This document shows positions 6,558 to 13,962 of a DNA stretch of 64,000 nucleotides, one piece after another. Source of the stretch: a virus; the IMG/VR virus record IMGVR_UViG_3300046163_000033, positions 1 through 64,000 of that record, one strand, 5' to 3'. The position numbers were made by a program, and so were the translations under genes. How positions within the stretch are numbered: the stretch's first letter is position 1; each line of letters begins with the position of its first letter. The notes under the pieces were generated by a model. That model was not told the DNA's origin, ran no database searches, and was given only the letters and a program-made list of their open reading frames with translations.

Positions 6558-7063
6558 ATGACCATAAACCAAAAGTTAGCCACAATTCAAACAAAATTTA
6601 AATCGAAGAAGAGTAGATTTAATTCATTCGGCAAATATTACTTCAGATCAGCCGAAGACATTCTCGAAGCAACAAAACCCTATTTATTAGAATTAGGAGT
6701 AACAGTAACAATAAGTGAAAACTTAGTTGAAACTAATCCTATGCCTATTATAGAGAGTTGTGCTGTTATATCTGATGGTAAAGATAAAATACCTGCTACA
6801 GCATTAGTTGGTGTTGATCTTAACCAAAAGGTATGCAAACACCACAGCAGTTTGGTACAGCCTCGAGTTATGGTAAGAAGTACGCACTAGGAAATTTATT
6901 CCTAATTGATGATACTAAGGATGCAGACGCAACTAACGGTCTACCTATGGACAAAGCAGCTATAGCTAAAGCTAAAAACTTTGTACAGGCCGGCGGCAAA
7001 CTAGAAGCCATCAAAAAGAAATATAATGTAACTCCTGAAATTGAAAAACAAATAACATTATAG
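6558..7063 (+). CDS. ERF-family single-strand annealing recombinase (frameshifted)
   Basis: ERF proteins anneal complementary single strands in phage recombination and genome repair. The first frame holds SAEDILEATKPYLLELG and VTVTIS, the second GTASSYGKKYALGNLFLIDD, together the core signature of the family (PF04404). They are separated by one missing base at the A-run 6826-6829: one extra A restores QKGMQTPQQFG, joining the frames into about 168 residues. The C-terminus after DDTKDAD is a short helical tail. It lies directly upstream of a RecE-like exonuclease, the usual annealase-exonuclease pairing. Confidence 0.85.
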
Positions 7064-7064
7064 T

Positions 7065-7793
7065 ATGACTAAACAAGAGGTGTTAGATAAGCTTAAAATT
7101 GATGAGCATTACTACGGTGACTTTGGTAAACAATACCTTAGTAACTCAGATATATCAGCTTTATTAAACAACCCTTTAGCACTTGGACAACAGTCACCAC
7201 CATCAGCTGCATTTTTAGTTGGTGGTTATTTTCACACAGCTATACTAGAGCCTAATAAGCTTGATAAGTATAAAGTTGTGAAATCGTCTACTAGAAATAC
7301 TAAAGCTTACAAAGACATAGCTGGAGGAGAGTTATGTCTACTACAACATGAGGTTGACTCTATAGAATTAATGAGAGAAAAAATCATGAGTAATGATGTA
7401 TGTAAAAGTTTAATAACAGGTAATGTTGAATATGAACAACCTGGTATTACAGAACTTGAAGGTCAGATGTGGAAAGGTAAAGCTGACATAGTTAATCACG
7501 ATGAAAAGTTAATCATTGATTTAAAAACTACAGCAGATCTTTCTAAGTTTAGATACTCAGCTTCTAAATACAATTACGATAGTCAAGCTTTTATTTATAG
7601 TAGTCTATTTGGTTATGAATTTATGTTTATTGTTATAGACAAAAAGACACATCAAATAGGTATTTATGACTGTTCGCCTCAGTTTTATGAAACTGGGCAG
7701 GACAAGGTTAAAAGAGCCAGTGAGGCTTACGATCTGTTTTATAAGACAGACAGTTTCGATCCGAAACAATATTTTATTAGTAAAACCCTTTAA
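7065..7793 (+). CDS. PD-(D/E)XK exonuclease, RecE/ExoVIII-like
   Basis: Encodes 242 residues. The nuclease core is visible: GKADIV (about residue 140), then LIIDLKTT (about 148-155) giving the D-x-K catalytic pair, and a downstream YNYDSQAFIY helix typical of RecE and related exonucleases. The N-terminal YLSNSDISALLNNPL is also characteristic of that family. It probably resects double-stranded ends to provide single strands for the annealase encoded two bases upstream. Full length compared with the RecE nuclease domain. Confidence 0.8.
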   Translation: MTKQEVLDKLKIDEHYYGDFGKQYLSNSDISALLNNPLALGQQSPPSAAFLVGGYFHTAILEPNKLDKYKVVKSSTRNTKAYKDIAGGELCLLQHEVDSIELMREKIMSNDVCKSLITGNVEYEQPGITELEGQMWKGKADIVNHDEKLIIDLKTTADLSKFRYSASKYNYDSQAFIYSSLFGYEFMFIVIDKKTHQIGIYDCSPQFYETGQDKVKRASEAYDLFYKTDSFDPKQYFISKTL

Positions 7794-7804
7794 ACCCTAT
7801 TATT

Positions 7805-8008
7805 ATGGCAAGAAAAAGAAAAGTAGCAACAAAACAATGTGCAATGACTGGAATGAACTTTCCTGTAACTGAATTTTACAAGAACAATACAACTGCAGAT
7901 GGTTTGCACCCATATGCTAAGAAAGCAGATAATTTCAGAAGAAGAACTGGTGTGAATGCAGCAGATCTTAGAACTATGTTCACAAATCTTTTTAATACAA
8001 CAGCATAA
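7805..8008 (+). CDS. Small basic phage protein
   Basis: Encodes 67 residues. The segment CAMTGMNFPVTEFYKNNTTA followed by DGLHPYAKKADNFRRR recalls fragments of zinc-finger or HNH-type proteins, but only one cysteine is present so no metal site can be assigned. It is coupled to the SSB-like gene through TAATG, suggesting a role in replication. Confidence 0.55.
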   Translation: MARKRKVATKQCAMTGMNFPVTEFYKNNTTADGLHPYAKKADNFRRRTGVNAADLRTMFTNLFNTTA

Positions 8009-8316
8009 TGGCATTAATATTAGCAGCAAGCATTAACCTAAATGAAATACCTAAAGACAAGATCATTATTGGTAAGAAAGGTAAATACTTACCTATCAGT
8101 ATTACTCTTAATGATGAGCTTGATCAGTTCGGTAATCAAGGTCCAGTCATTGTATCGCAGAGCAAAGAAGAACGCGAAGCAAAACAAGCAAAGACATACT
8201 TAGGTAATGTAAAATTAGTATGGACCAACGGAGAAGTTAAAAAATTCGATAACCCACAGCAACAACAGGCAGCGCCTGCACCAGCAGCAGCTATCGAAGA
8301 TGATTTACCCTTTTAA
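8008..8316 (+). CDS. Probable single-stranded DNA-binding protein
   Basis: Encodes 102 residues. It ends in a low-complexity Gln/Pro/Ala linker and an acidic tip EDDLPF, the hallmark tail by which SSB proteins recruit replication partners. The N-terminal 75 residues read as beta strands with basic residues, compatible with a small OB-fold, but no strong SSB sequence match is visible. It lies directly upstream of the primase-helicase gene, supporting a replication-fork role. Confidence 0.6.
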   Translation: MALILAASINLNEIPKDKIIIGKKGKYLPISITLNDELDQFGNQGPVIVSQSKEEREAKQAKTYLGNVKLVWTNGEVKKFDNPQQQQAAPAPAAAIEDDLPF

Positions 8317-8326
8317 TTAATAATAA

Positions 8327-10054
8327 ATGCAAGTAAACAACACGGAGATTAATGGATTTTTAATCGACCAGTTTAACCAACACAATTTAGATGTAGGAAA
8401 AACGCAGGGGATTTGTCCCCTGTGTTCACATGAGAGGAAACCTAAAAATCAAAAAGCTAAATGTGCTAGTTACGATTGGGAACGAGGTTTGGGTACTTGC
8501 CATCATTGTGATTCATCATTTCAATTACATACGTATCAACGTAAAGGATCGTCTGAGAAGACATATATACGTCCTAATGCATTAAACGTTGTAGACCCAA
8601 AACAAATAACGTCTAAGGTCTCGAAATGGTTTGAGTCCCGTGGAATATCTCAGAAAACCCTCGACGATCTTATGGTCACAGAGGGTCCTGAGTTTATGCC
8701 ACAGACCGGCAAGTCCGAGAATACAATTCAGTTCAATTATATAATAGGCGATGAGTTAATCAATGTTAAATACAGAGATGGTCGTAAGAATTTTAAGTTA
8801 TATAAGGGTGCTGAAAAAATATTTTATAACATAAATAGTATAGTTGGGTATGACACTTGCGTTATAACCGAAGGCGAAATGGATGTGTTAGCATTGCATG
8901 AGGCTGGAATTAAAAATGCAATATCAGTACCTAACGGTGCAACTCTAAACTCTAACAACTTAGATTATTTAGATAACTGTATAGATTACTTTGAAGATAA
9001 AGAAAGAGTAATACTAGCTTTAGATGATGATGAACCAGGTCAAGCTTTGCAACAAGAACTTATTAGACGTCTTGGAGCTGAAGTTTGTTTTTTAACTACA
9101 TTTGAAGACTGTAAAGATGCTAATGAATATCTTATTAAATACGGTAAAGATAAGTTAGTTAATCGTATTGAAGGTGCTAGACCTGTGCCATTAGAAAACG
9201 TAACCACATTAAAAGATATAGAAGATGAAATCACAGACTTTGTTAAAAACGGTTTCAAACCTGGTTATCAAATTGGCATACCTAATTTTGACAGCATTTT
9301 TAGTACTTATACTGGTCAGTTTATCACTGTCACTGGCATACCTAGTAGCGGAAAGTCAGACTTCGTTGATCAAATGGTAGTAGGGTATAATCAGAGATAT
9401 GAATGGAAAACAGCCTTTGCATCTCCTGAAAATGCTCCTACATATTTACATGCTCATAAGTTAATGAGGAAAGTTTGGCAAGATATGCCTACAAGAAATG
9501 ATATTGGTACTGATAAATGGAATCAAGTTGCTGAACATGTTAATGATAACTTTTTCTTTATTGATATGGAACGATATACTCTTGAATCTGTATTACGTAA
9601 AGGCGCTGAGCTTGTTAAACGTAAAGGTATTAAATGTCTTGTTATAGATCCTTTTAATAAAATTAGAGATGTTGATTGTAAGACTGAAGATGTAAACAGA
9701 TATACAATGGAATATCTAACTAAGATTGAAACGTTTGCAAAGAAATATGATGTATTAGTTTTTATTGTAGCACATCCAACTAAGATGTACAGAGACAAAG
9801 ATGGTAATATTGAAGAGCCTACAATGTATAACATTAAAGGTGGTGGTGAATGGTATGATGCATCTTATCACGGTATATTAGTTCATAGAAACTATGAAGA
9901 AAAAACTGTAAAAGCTAAAATACTTAAAGTTAAGTTTCAAAACTTAGGTGAAAACGGAGCTGAAGCTCATTTTAAATGGGAACCTAGATCAGGTTGTTTT
10001 GTTCCACACATCTTGCCGACTATGGCTGAAGACGAAGCAATGCCTTGGGATTAA
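8327..10054 (+). CDS. Bifunctional DNA primase-helicase (T7 gp4-like)
   Basis: Encodes 575 residues. Domains in order: an N-terminal zinc finger (C30, C33, C58, C61 in CPLC and CHHC); a TOPRIM primase core with ITEGEMDVLAL near residue 180 and LALDDDEPG near 230; and a RecA/DnaB-type helicase with Walker A GIPSSGKSD near 338 and Walker B CLVIDPFN near 440. The protein would synthesise primers and unwind DNA at the replication fork, as T7 gp4 does. No separate DNA polymerase gene was seen in this window. Full length for the family and intact. Confidence 0.92.
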   Translation: MQVNNTEINGFLIDQFNQHNLDVGKTQGICPLCSHERKPKNQKAKCASYDWERGLGTCHHCDSSFQLHTYQRKGSSEKTYIRPNALNVVDPKQITSKVSKWFESRGISQKTLDDLMVTEGPEFMPQTGKSENTIQFNYIIGDELINVKYRDGRKNFKLYKGAEKIFYNINSIVGYDTCVITEGEMDVLALHEAGIKNAISVPNGATLNSNNLDYLDNCIDYFEDKERVILALDDDEPGQALQQELIRRLGAEVCFLTTFEDCKDANEYLIKYGKDKLVNRIEGARPVPLENVTTLKDIEDEITDFVKNGFKPGYQIGIPNFDSIFSTYTGQFITVTGIPSSGKSDFVDQMVVGYNQRYEWKTAFASPENAPTYLHAHKLMRKVWQDMPTRNDIGTDKWNQVAEHVNDNFFFIDMERYTLESVLRKGAELVKRKGIKCLVIDPFNKIRDVDCKTEDVNRYTMEYLTKIETFAKKYDVLVFIVAHPTKMYRDKDGNIEEPTMYNIKGGGEWYDASYHGILVHRNYEEKTVKAKILKVKFQNLGENGAEAHFKWEPRSGCFVPHILPTMAEDEAMPWD

Positions 10055-10314
10055 TGGCTTGGCGTAAGAAAAAAGTTTACGTTGAACCACCTGAGTGGAC
10101 CGATGAAGATACTGAAGCTTATTTATGGTGTGTAAATCACGGTATCAAAATAGGACCATTTGCAGCTAGTAATGATTATGATAATTATTATTGGTGGATT
10201 GATGTAGAAGTTAACGGAGCTAAAAAACGATCACCATTTAAATACGATGGTAGACAAATTAACAAAAAGATATTTGAATTATATAGATTTTATTATGACA
10301 AAAACAAAATTTAA
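10054..10314 (+). CDS. Small hypothetical protein
   Basis: Encodes 86 residues starting at an ATG that overlaps the helicase stop as TAATG. It is tryptophan-rich (EPPEWTDEDTEAYLWCVNHG and YYWWIDVEVNG) with a basic C-terminus, and probably forms a small globular domain. No recognised family. It overlaps the thymidylate synthase-like gene by 20 bases. Confidence 0.6.
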   Translation: MAWRKKKVYVEPPEWTDEDTEAYLWCVNHGIKIGPFAASNDYDNYYWWIDVEVNGAKKRSPFKYDGRQINKKIFELYRFYYDKNKI

Positions 10315-10942
10315 AACAGCAAGCGATGCATTTAATTATTTTTTTCCAATAATAATGTTTGAAGGAGAAAAGTTTGATAATACTAGAGCTTTATTTAATG
10401 TAGGTTTTTATATAGAAAATCCTATGGATAATCATATACTAGCTAAAAACAGAAAATGGAGTCATGAGTATGCAGAAGCTGAATGGCAATGGTACTTATC
10501 AGGTGATCCTAATATAATTAAACTAGGACAAATATATGGTAAGATACCACCGATATGGGAACGTATGGCTGATAGTGATGGTAATGTTAATAGTAATTAC
10601 GGTTATCAATGGGAACGTAATCATCAATTAGATTATGTTGTAGCTAAATTAAAAGATAATCCTAACACAAGACACGCAGCTATTAGTATATACGACTGTA
10701 AAGAATTTAAAAAATACCGCAAGGATACACCTTGTACGTATGCAGTTCAGTTTACAGTATTAAATAACAAACTAAATATGTCAGTTGTGATGCGTTCTAA
10801 TGACCTCTGGTACGGTTTCTGTAACGATCAGTATTGTTTTTCAATGTTACAACAATTAGTTTCAGAGAGGACAGGATATGAGATCGGTACTTATTACCAC
10901 TTTGCACATAACTTACATTTGTATAACGATAAAATAACATAA
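10295..10942 (+). CDS. Thymidylate synthase-family enzyme
   Basis: Encodes 215 residues from the ATG at 10295. The catalytic cysteine is C147 in DTPCTYAVQF, followed by VVMRSNDLWYGFCND, the nucleotide-binding RSND motif, and FAHNLHLY, the H-x-Y motif near the C-terminus. An upstream YGYQWER also matches the family. It would methylate dUMP to dTMP or, as in some phages, hydroxymethylate a pyrimidine nucleotide. It is shorter than bacterial ThyA (about 264 residues) and lacks the usual C-terminal extension, so substrate is not certain. It works alongside MazG and ribonucleotide reductase encoded downstream. Confidence 0.8.
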   Translation: MTKTKFKTASDAFNYFFPIIMFEGEKFDNTRALFNVGFYIENPMDNHILAKNRKWSHEYAEAEWQWYLSGDPNIIKLGQIYGKIPPIWERMADSDGNVNSNYGYQWERNHQLDYVVAKLKDNPNTRHAAISIYDCKEFKKYRKDTPCTYAVQFTVLNNKLNMSVVMRSNDLWYGFCNDQYCFSMLQQLVSERTGYEIGTYYHFAHNLHLYNDKIT

Positions 10943-10943
10943 T

Positions 10944-11714
10944 ATGTATTATTTATACCACATACCAGGTAAAAAGATAGGTGTTACACGTGATCTTAAT
11001 ACTCGTGTTACATTAATTCAGGGCTATAGCTCTAGTGAATATGAAGTTCTTGATCAGTCGGACGATATAGATTATATATCGGACAAAGAGATAGAACTTC
11101 AAAAGTCTTATGGCTATAAAGTAGATAGAAAGAAATATAAAAACCTTTTTAAGAAAATGAAAATAAACGTAACAGAACAAACTTCAACTTTTGCAGTTCC
11201 TTTAAACAAATTAAAAGGACATCTTATGGATAATATGAATATGAAATGGGATACATCTCACGGTAAGTTCTACATAGATATGCAAACAATACAATGGATA
11301 ATGGATAACGCTAAAGTTTCAATGTATAATGATAAGAGATCTTACATATACAATAAAGCTTTTGCAGAGTACTTTAAAACTAATACAATTATGGAAATAC
11401 CAGACTATAATAAAAGTCAGGTTATGTTTGATAAAATTAGAACATGGGCTTATGAAAGAGGTTTATATGAAAAAGGAAATCCTATGGTACAGTATGTTAA
11501 ACTACAGGAAGAAGCTGGCGAGCTAGCTAAAGCTTTATTAAAAGATGATCAACCAGAAGTTATAGATGCTATTGGTGATATGGTTGTAGTGTTAACTAAC
11601 TTAGCTCATCAACGAGGTGTTTACATTGAAACATGTATACAGTCTGCATATGAAGTTATAAACCAAAGAACAGGTAAAATGATTAACGGAACATTTGTAA
11701 AAGATGAAGATTAA
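10944..11714 (+). CDS. MazG-family nucleotide pyrophosphohydrolase with N-terminal extension
   Basis: Encodes 256 residues. The C-terminal domain (about residues 155-240) carries VKLQEEAGELAKALL and VIDAIGDMVVVLTNLA, the E-E-x2-E and D-x2-G-D metal-binding helices of MazG NTP pyrophosphohydrolases. The N-terminal 70 residues (MYYLYHIPGKKIGVTRDLNT) resemble a degenerate GIY-YIG domain without a clear catalytic centre. Phage MazG proteins are thought to adjust nucleotide or alarmone pools during infection. The next gene overlaps by 11 bases. Confidence 0.75.
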   Translation: MYYLYHIPGKKIGVTRDLNTRVTLIQGYSSSEYEVLDQSDDIDYISDKEIELQKSYGYKVDRKKYKNLFKKMKINVTEQTSTFAVPLNKLKGHLMDNMNMKWDTSHGKFYIDMQTIQWIMDNAKVSMYNDKRSYIYNKAFAEYFKTNTIMEIPDYNKSQVMFDKIRTWAYERGLYEKGNPMVQYVKLQEEAGELAKALLKDDQPEVIDAIGDMVVVLTNLAHQRGVYIETCIQSAYEVINQRTGKMINGTFVKDED

Positions 11715-11988
11715 AACAGAAGATAAGATAGTACAGGCAGTACTAAGGAAGATGGACCAACGTAGTTTAATAGGCCAGAAAAAATATGGAGCTACAATGA
11801 TGCAAGAAATTGAAGGTCAAGAAAAAGATTTAAATAGATTTTTAATTGATGTACAAGAAGAATTAATGGATGCATTATTATATATTGAAGCAGCTAAAAG
11901 ATGTTTACAAGATGAGATAGAAGAGGTTGCATACAATAGGTTTACTAAAGATGTAACTAATATAAACGTAAATGAAGAAGTCTTATAA
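11704..11988 (+). CDS. Small helical phage protein, possibly MazG-like
   Basis: Encodes 94 residues. The pattern RSLIGQKKYGATM, then a helix with EELMDALLYIEAAK, is common in short phage proteins related to all-alpha NTP pyrophosphohydrolases; the paired acidic residues could bind a metal. It directly follows MazG and overlaps the endonuclease start by 17 bases, which fits a nucleotide-pool role. Confidence 0.55.
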   Translation: MKIKTEDKIVQAVLRKMDQRSLIGQKKYGATMMQEIEGQEKDLNRFLIDVQEELMDALLYIEAAKRCLQDEIEEVAYNRFTKDVTNINVNEEVL

Positions 11989-12457
11989 ACGTAAAAGAGG
12001 ACCAGTCCGAGCAAAAAAAGTAATATATGATAATATTAAATTTGCATCAGGGCTAGAAGTATATATGTATAAAGCTTTGAAAGAAGCTAGAATCGTAGCT
12101 GAGTATGAGCCTACAAGCTATACTCTGCTTAACGGTTTTGATTATGAAGGTATATGCTTTGAAAAACAAGCTAACGGTAAAGGTGAATACAAAGATAGAG
12201 GTTGTAAAAAGATTTTACCTATAAAATACAAACCAGATTTTGTAGGTAGAGATTTTATAATTGAATGTAAAGGTAGAGCTAATGAATCATTTCCGCTTAG
12301 GTGGAAATTATTTAAATCATGGATAGCACAGCATTCACCTAGTATAGCACTGTTTAAACCTCAAAACCAAAAAGACTGTGATGAAACTATCAAACAGATA
12401 GAAATCATGAGAAAAAATCTTAGAACAAATGCAAAGAAAAAACAAACTAGCCTCTAA
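11972..12457 (+). CDS. PD-(D/E)XK endonuclease (DUF1064 / phage endonuclease I-like)
   Basis: Encodes 161 residues. A helical acidic start (FASGLEVYMYKALKEARI) supplies the first catalytic Glu; KYKPDFVGRDFIIECKGR supplies the PD...E-x-K core. The protein is strongly basic. Related phage enzymes cut branched or unmodified DNA during recombination and packaging. Located between nucleotide-metabolism genes; intact. Confidence 0.75.
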   Translation: MKKSYKRKRGPVRAKKVIYDNIKFASGLEVYMYKALKEARIVAEYEPTSYTLLNGFDYEGICFEKQANGKGEYKDRGCKKILPIKYKPDFVGRDFIIECKGRANESFPLRWKLFKSWIAQHSPSIALFKPQNQKDCDETIKQIEIMRKNLRTNAKKKQTSL

Positions 12458-12593
12458 ACATATAGCTAGAACTAAATATAAGGAACGTAAGATCGATACT
12501 TATATTAAATGGACAGTTAATAAAAGAGGTTATTTAAAATGGAAGGATCTAATTGCGATCCATAATAAATATAATATACAATGCTATGGGTAA
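12429..12593 (+). CDS. Small basic hypothetical protein
   Basis: A 54-residue, Lys/Arg-rich frame that overlaps the endonuclease end by 29 bases and the next gene start by 8. It fills the space between them and ends NKYNIQCYG. No family recognised. Confidence 0.45.
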   Translation: MQRKNKLASKHIARTKYKERKIDTYIKWTVNKRGYLKWKDLIAIHNKYNIQCYG

Positions 12594-12738
12594 ATCAAAA
12601 CAATGGGAGTTATCAGCTGGAGTGTTTCCAGGTATACTCTTTGGAATAAGAAGTTATGAAGACGGAGATTTTCAAGTAGATCACGTTTTATATTTAGGAA
12701 TATTTGATATATGTTTAACTCTATACTATGAAGAATAA
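12586..12738 (+). CDS. Small conserved phage protein (FPGILFGIRSYE type)
   Basis: Encodes 50 residues from the ATG at 12586. The block VFPGILFGIRSYEDGDF and the tail VLYLGIFDICLTLYYEE form a pattern I recognise in short phage proteins of unknown function, often near nucleotide metabolism genes. Overlaps the nrdB start by 11 bases, so it is probably co-translated with ribonucleotide reductase. Confidence 0.65.
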   Translation: MGKSKQWELSAGVFPGILFGIRSYEDGDFQVDHVLYLGIFDICLTLYYEE

Positions 12739-13717
12739 TATGAACGTACCATTATTTACAGAAAGAATACCGTACAAGCCTTTTGAATATCCTGAGTACT
12801 ATACCGAGGGTTGGTTAAAGCAAGCTCAAGCGTTTTGGTTACATACTGAAATACCTATGAGTGGTGATGTTAAAGACTGGAATGAAAAATTAACTCCAGA
12901 AGAAAAAAACTTAGTAGGTAATATACTATTAGGTTTTGCACAAACAGAATGTGCTGTGTCAGATTACTGGACACAAAAAGTTGTTGGCTGGTTTCCTAAA
13001 CATGAAATACAACAAATGGCTATGATGTTCGGCTCACAAGAAACAATACACGCAGTAGCATATAGTTATTTAAATGAAACTTTAGGTCTTGAAGATTATG
13101 AAGCTTTTTTACACGAACCCGCTACAGCTGCTAGGTTTGATAACCTTGTAGCTTACGAAGGCAATGATCCTGTAGGTATAGGTAAATCATTAGCTACGTT
13201 CTCAGCTTTTGCTGAAGGGGTTAGTTTATATTCTGCCTTTGCTGTATTATACAGTTTTCAAATGAGAAACCTATTAAAAGGTATTGGCCAACAAATGAAA
13301 TGGTCTGTAAGAGATGAATCATTACATAGTAAAATGGGTTGTCAACTATTTAGACACATGTGTTCACAAATACCAGGATTAAAAGAAGAATGTAAAGAGC
13401 ATGTATATGATGCAGCTTTAACTATGCATAATGCTGAAATGACTTATATATCTAAGTTATTTGAAATGGGTGATATTGAAGGAATAACAGAATATGACCT
13501 TAAACATTTTATTAAAAAACGTACAGGTGATAAACTTAAAGAATTGGGCTACAAAGCAGAAGGAAAATTTAAATTTGAATATGACCAAAAGTCAATTGAA
13601 AAAATGGCTTGGTTCGATCATCTTACTGGGGGTCACACTCACACTGATTTCTTCGCTATTAGGCCGACTGACTATAGTAAAGCAAATGAAGGCGAAGACT
13701 TTGAAGATGTTTGGTAA
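12728..13717 (+). CDS. nrdB: Ribonucleoside-diphosphate reductase, small (beta) subunit, class Ia
   Basis: Encodes 329 residues. The di-iron ligands are all present: E74, E105 and H108 (SQETIHAVAY), E163, and E197 and H200 (RDESLH). Tyr112, four residues after H108, is in the position of the stable tyrosyl radical, so this is a conventional active R2 protein. It generates the radical passed to NrdA to make deoxynucleotides for phage DNA. The next gene and nrdA follow in the same operon. Length is normal for the family. Confidence 0.95.
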   Translation: MKNNMNVPLFTERIPYKPFEYPEYYTEGWLKQAQAFWLHTEIPMSGDVKDWNEKLTPEEKNLVGNILLGFAQTECAVSDYWTQKVVGWFPKHEIQQMAMMFGSQETIHAVAYSYLNETLGLEDYEAFLHEPATAARFDNLVAYEGNDPVGIGKSLATFSAFAEGVSLYSAFAVLYSFQMRNLLKGIGQQMKWSVRDESLHSKMGCQLFRHMCSQIPGLKEECKEHVYDAALTMHNAEMTYISKLFEMGDIEGITEYDLKHFIKKRTGDKLKELGYKAEGKFKFEYDQKSIEKMAWFDHLTGGHTHTDFFAIRPTDYSKANEGEDFEDVW

Positions 13718-13734
13718 TAATAAAATTAAATAAT

Positions 13735-13962
13735 ATGAAAGAAAGTAAATTAATAGAGATGCAAAATAGAATAGCTAATTTAGAGGCTATATTTAAACAG
13801 TTAATACCTGAATTAAACGGTATAAAAGATTTATCTTTTGGTGTTTTTGATACAATAAAATTAATGCCAGGTTATGAAGATGCTATAACTCAATTAAAAA
13901 TTAAATCTGATGAAGCTAAAGCTAAATTAGAAGAAAAAAAGTTTGAAACAGATGTGGAATAA
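13735..13962 (+). CDS. Small coiled-coil protein between nrdB and nrdA
   Basis: Encodes 75 residues from the ATG at 13735. It is almost entirely helical with heptads in both halves (MQNRIANLEAIFKQLIPELN and IKSDEAKAKLEEKKF). Position between the two reductase subunits, with an 11-base overlap onto nrdA, suggests coordinated expression; no reductase accessory function can be shown. Confidence 0.55.
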   Translation: MKESKLIEMQNRIANLEAIFKQLIPELNGIKDLSFGVFDTIKLMPGYEDAITQLKIKSDEAKAKLEEKKFETDVE

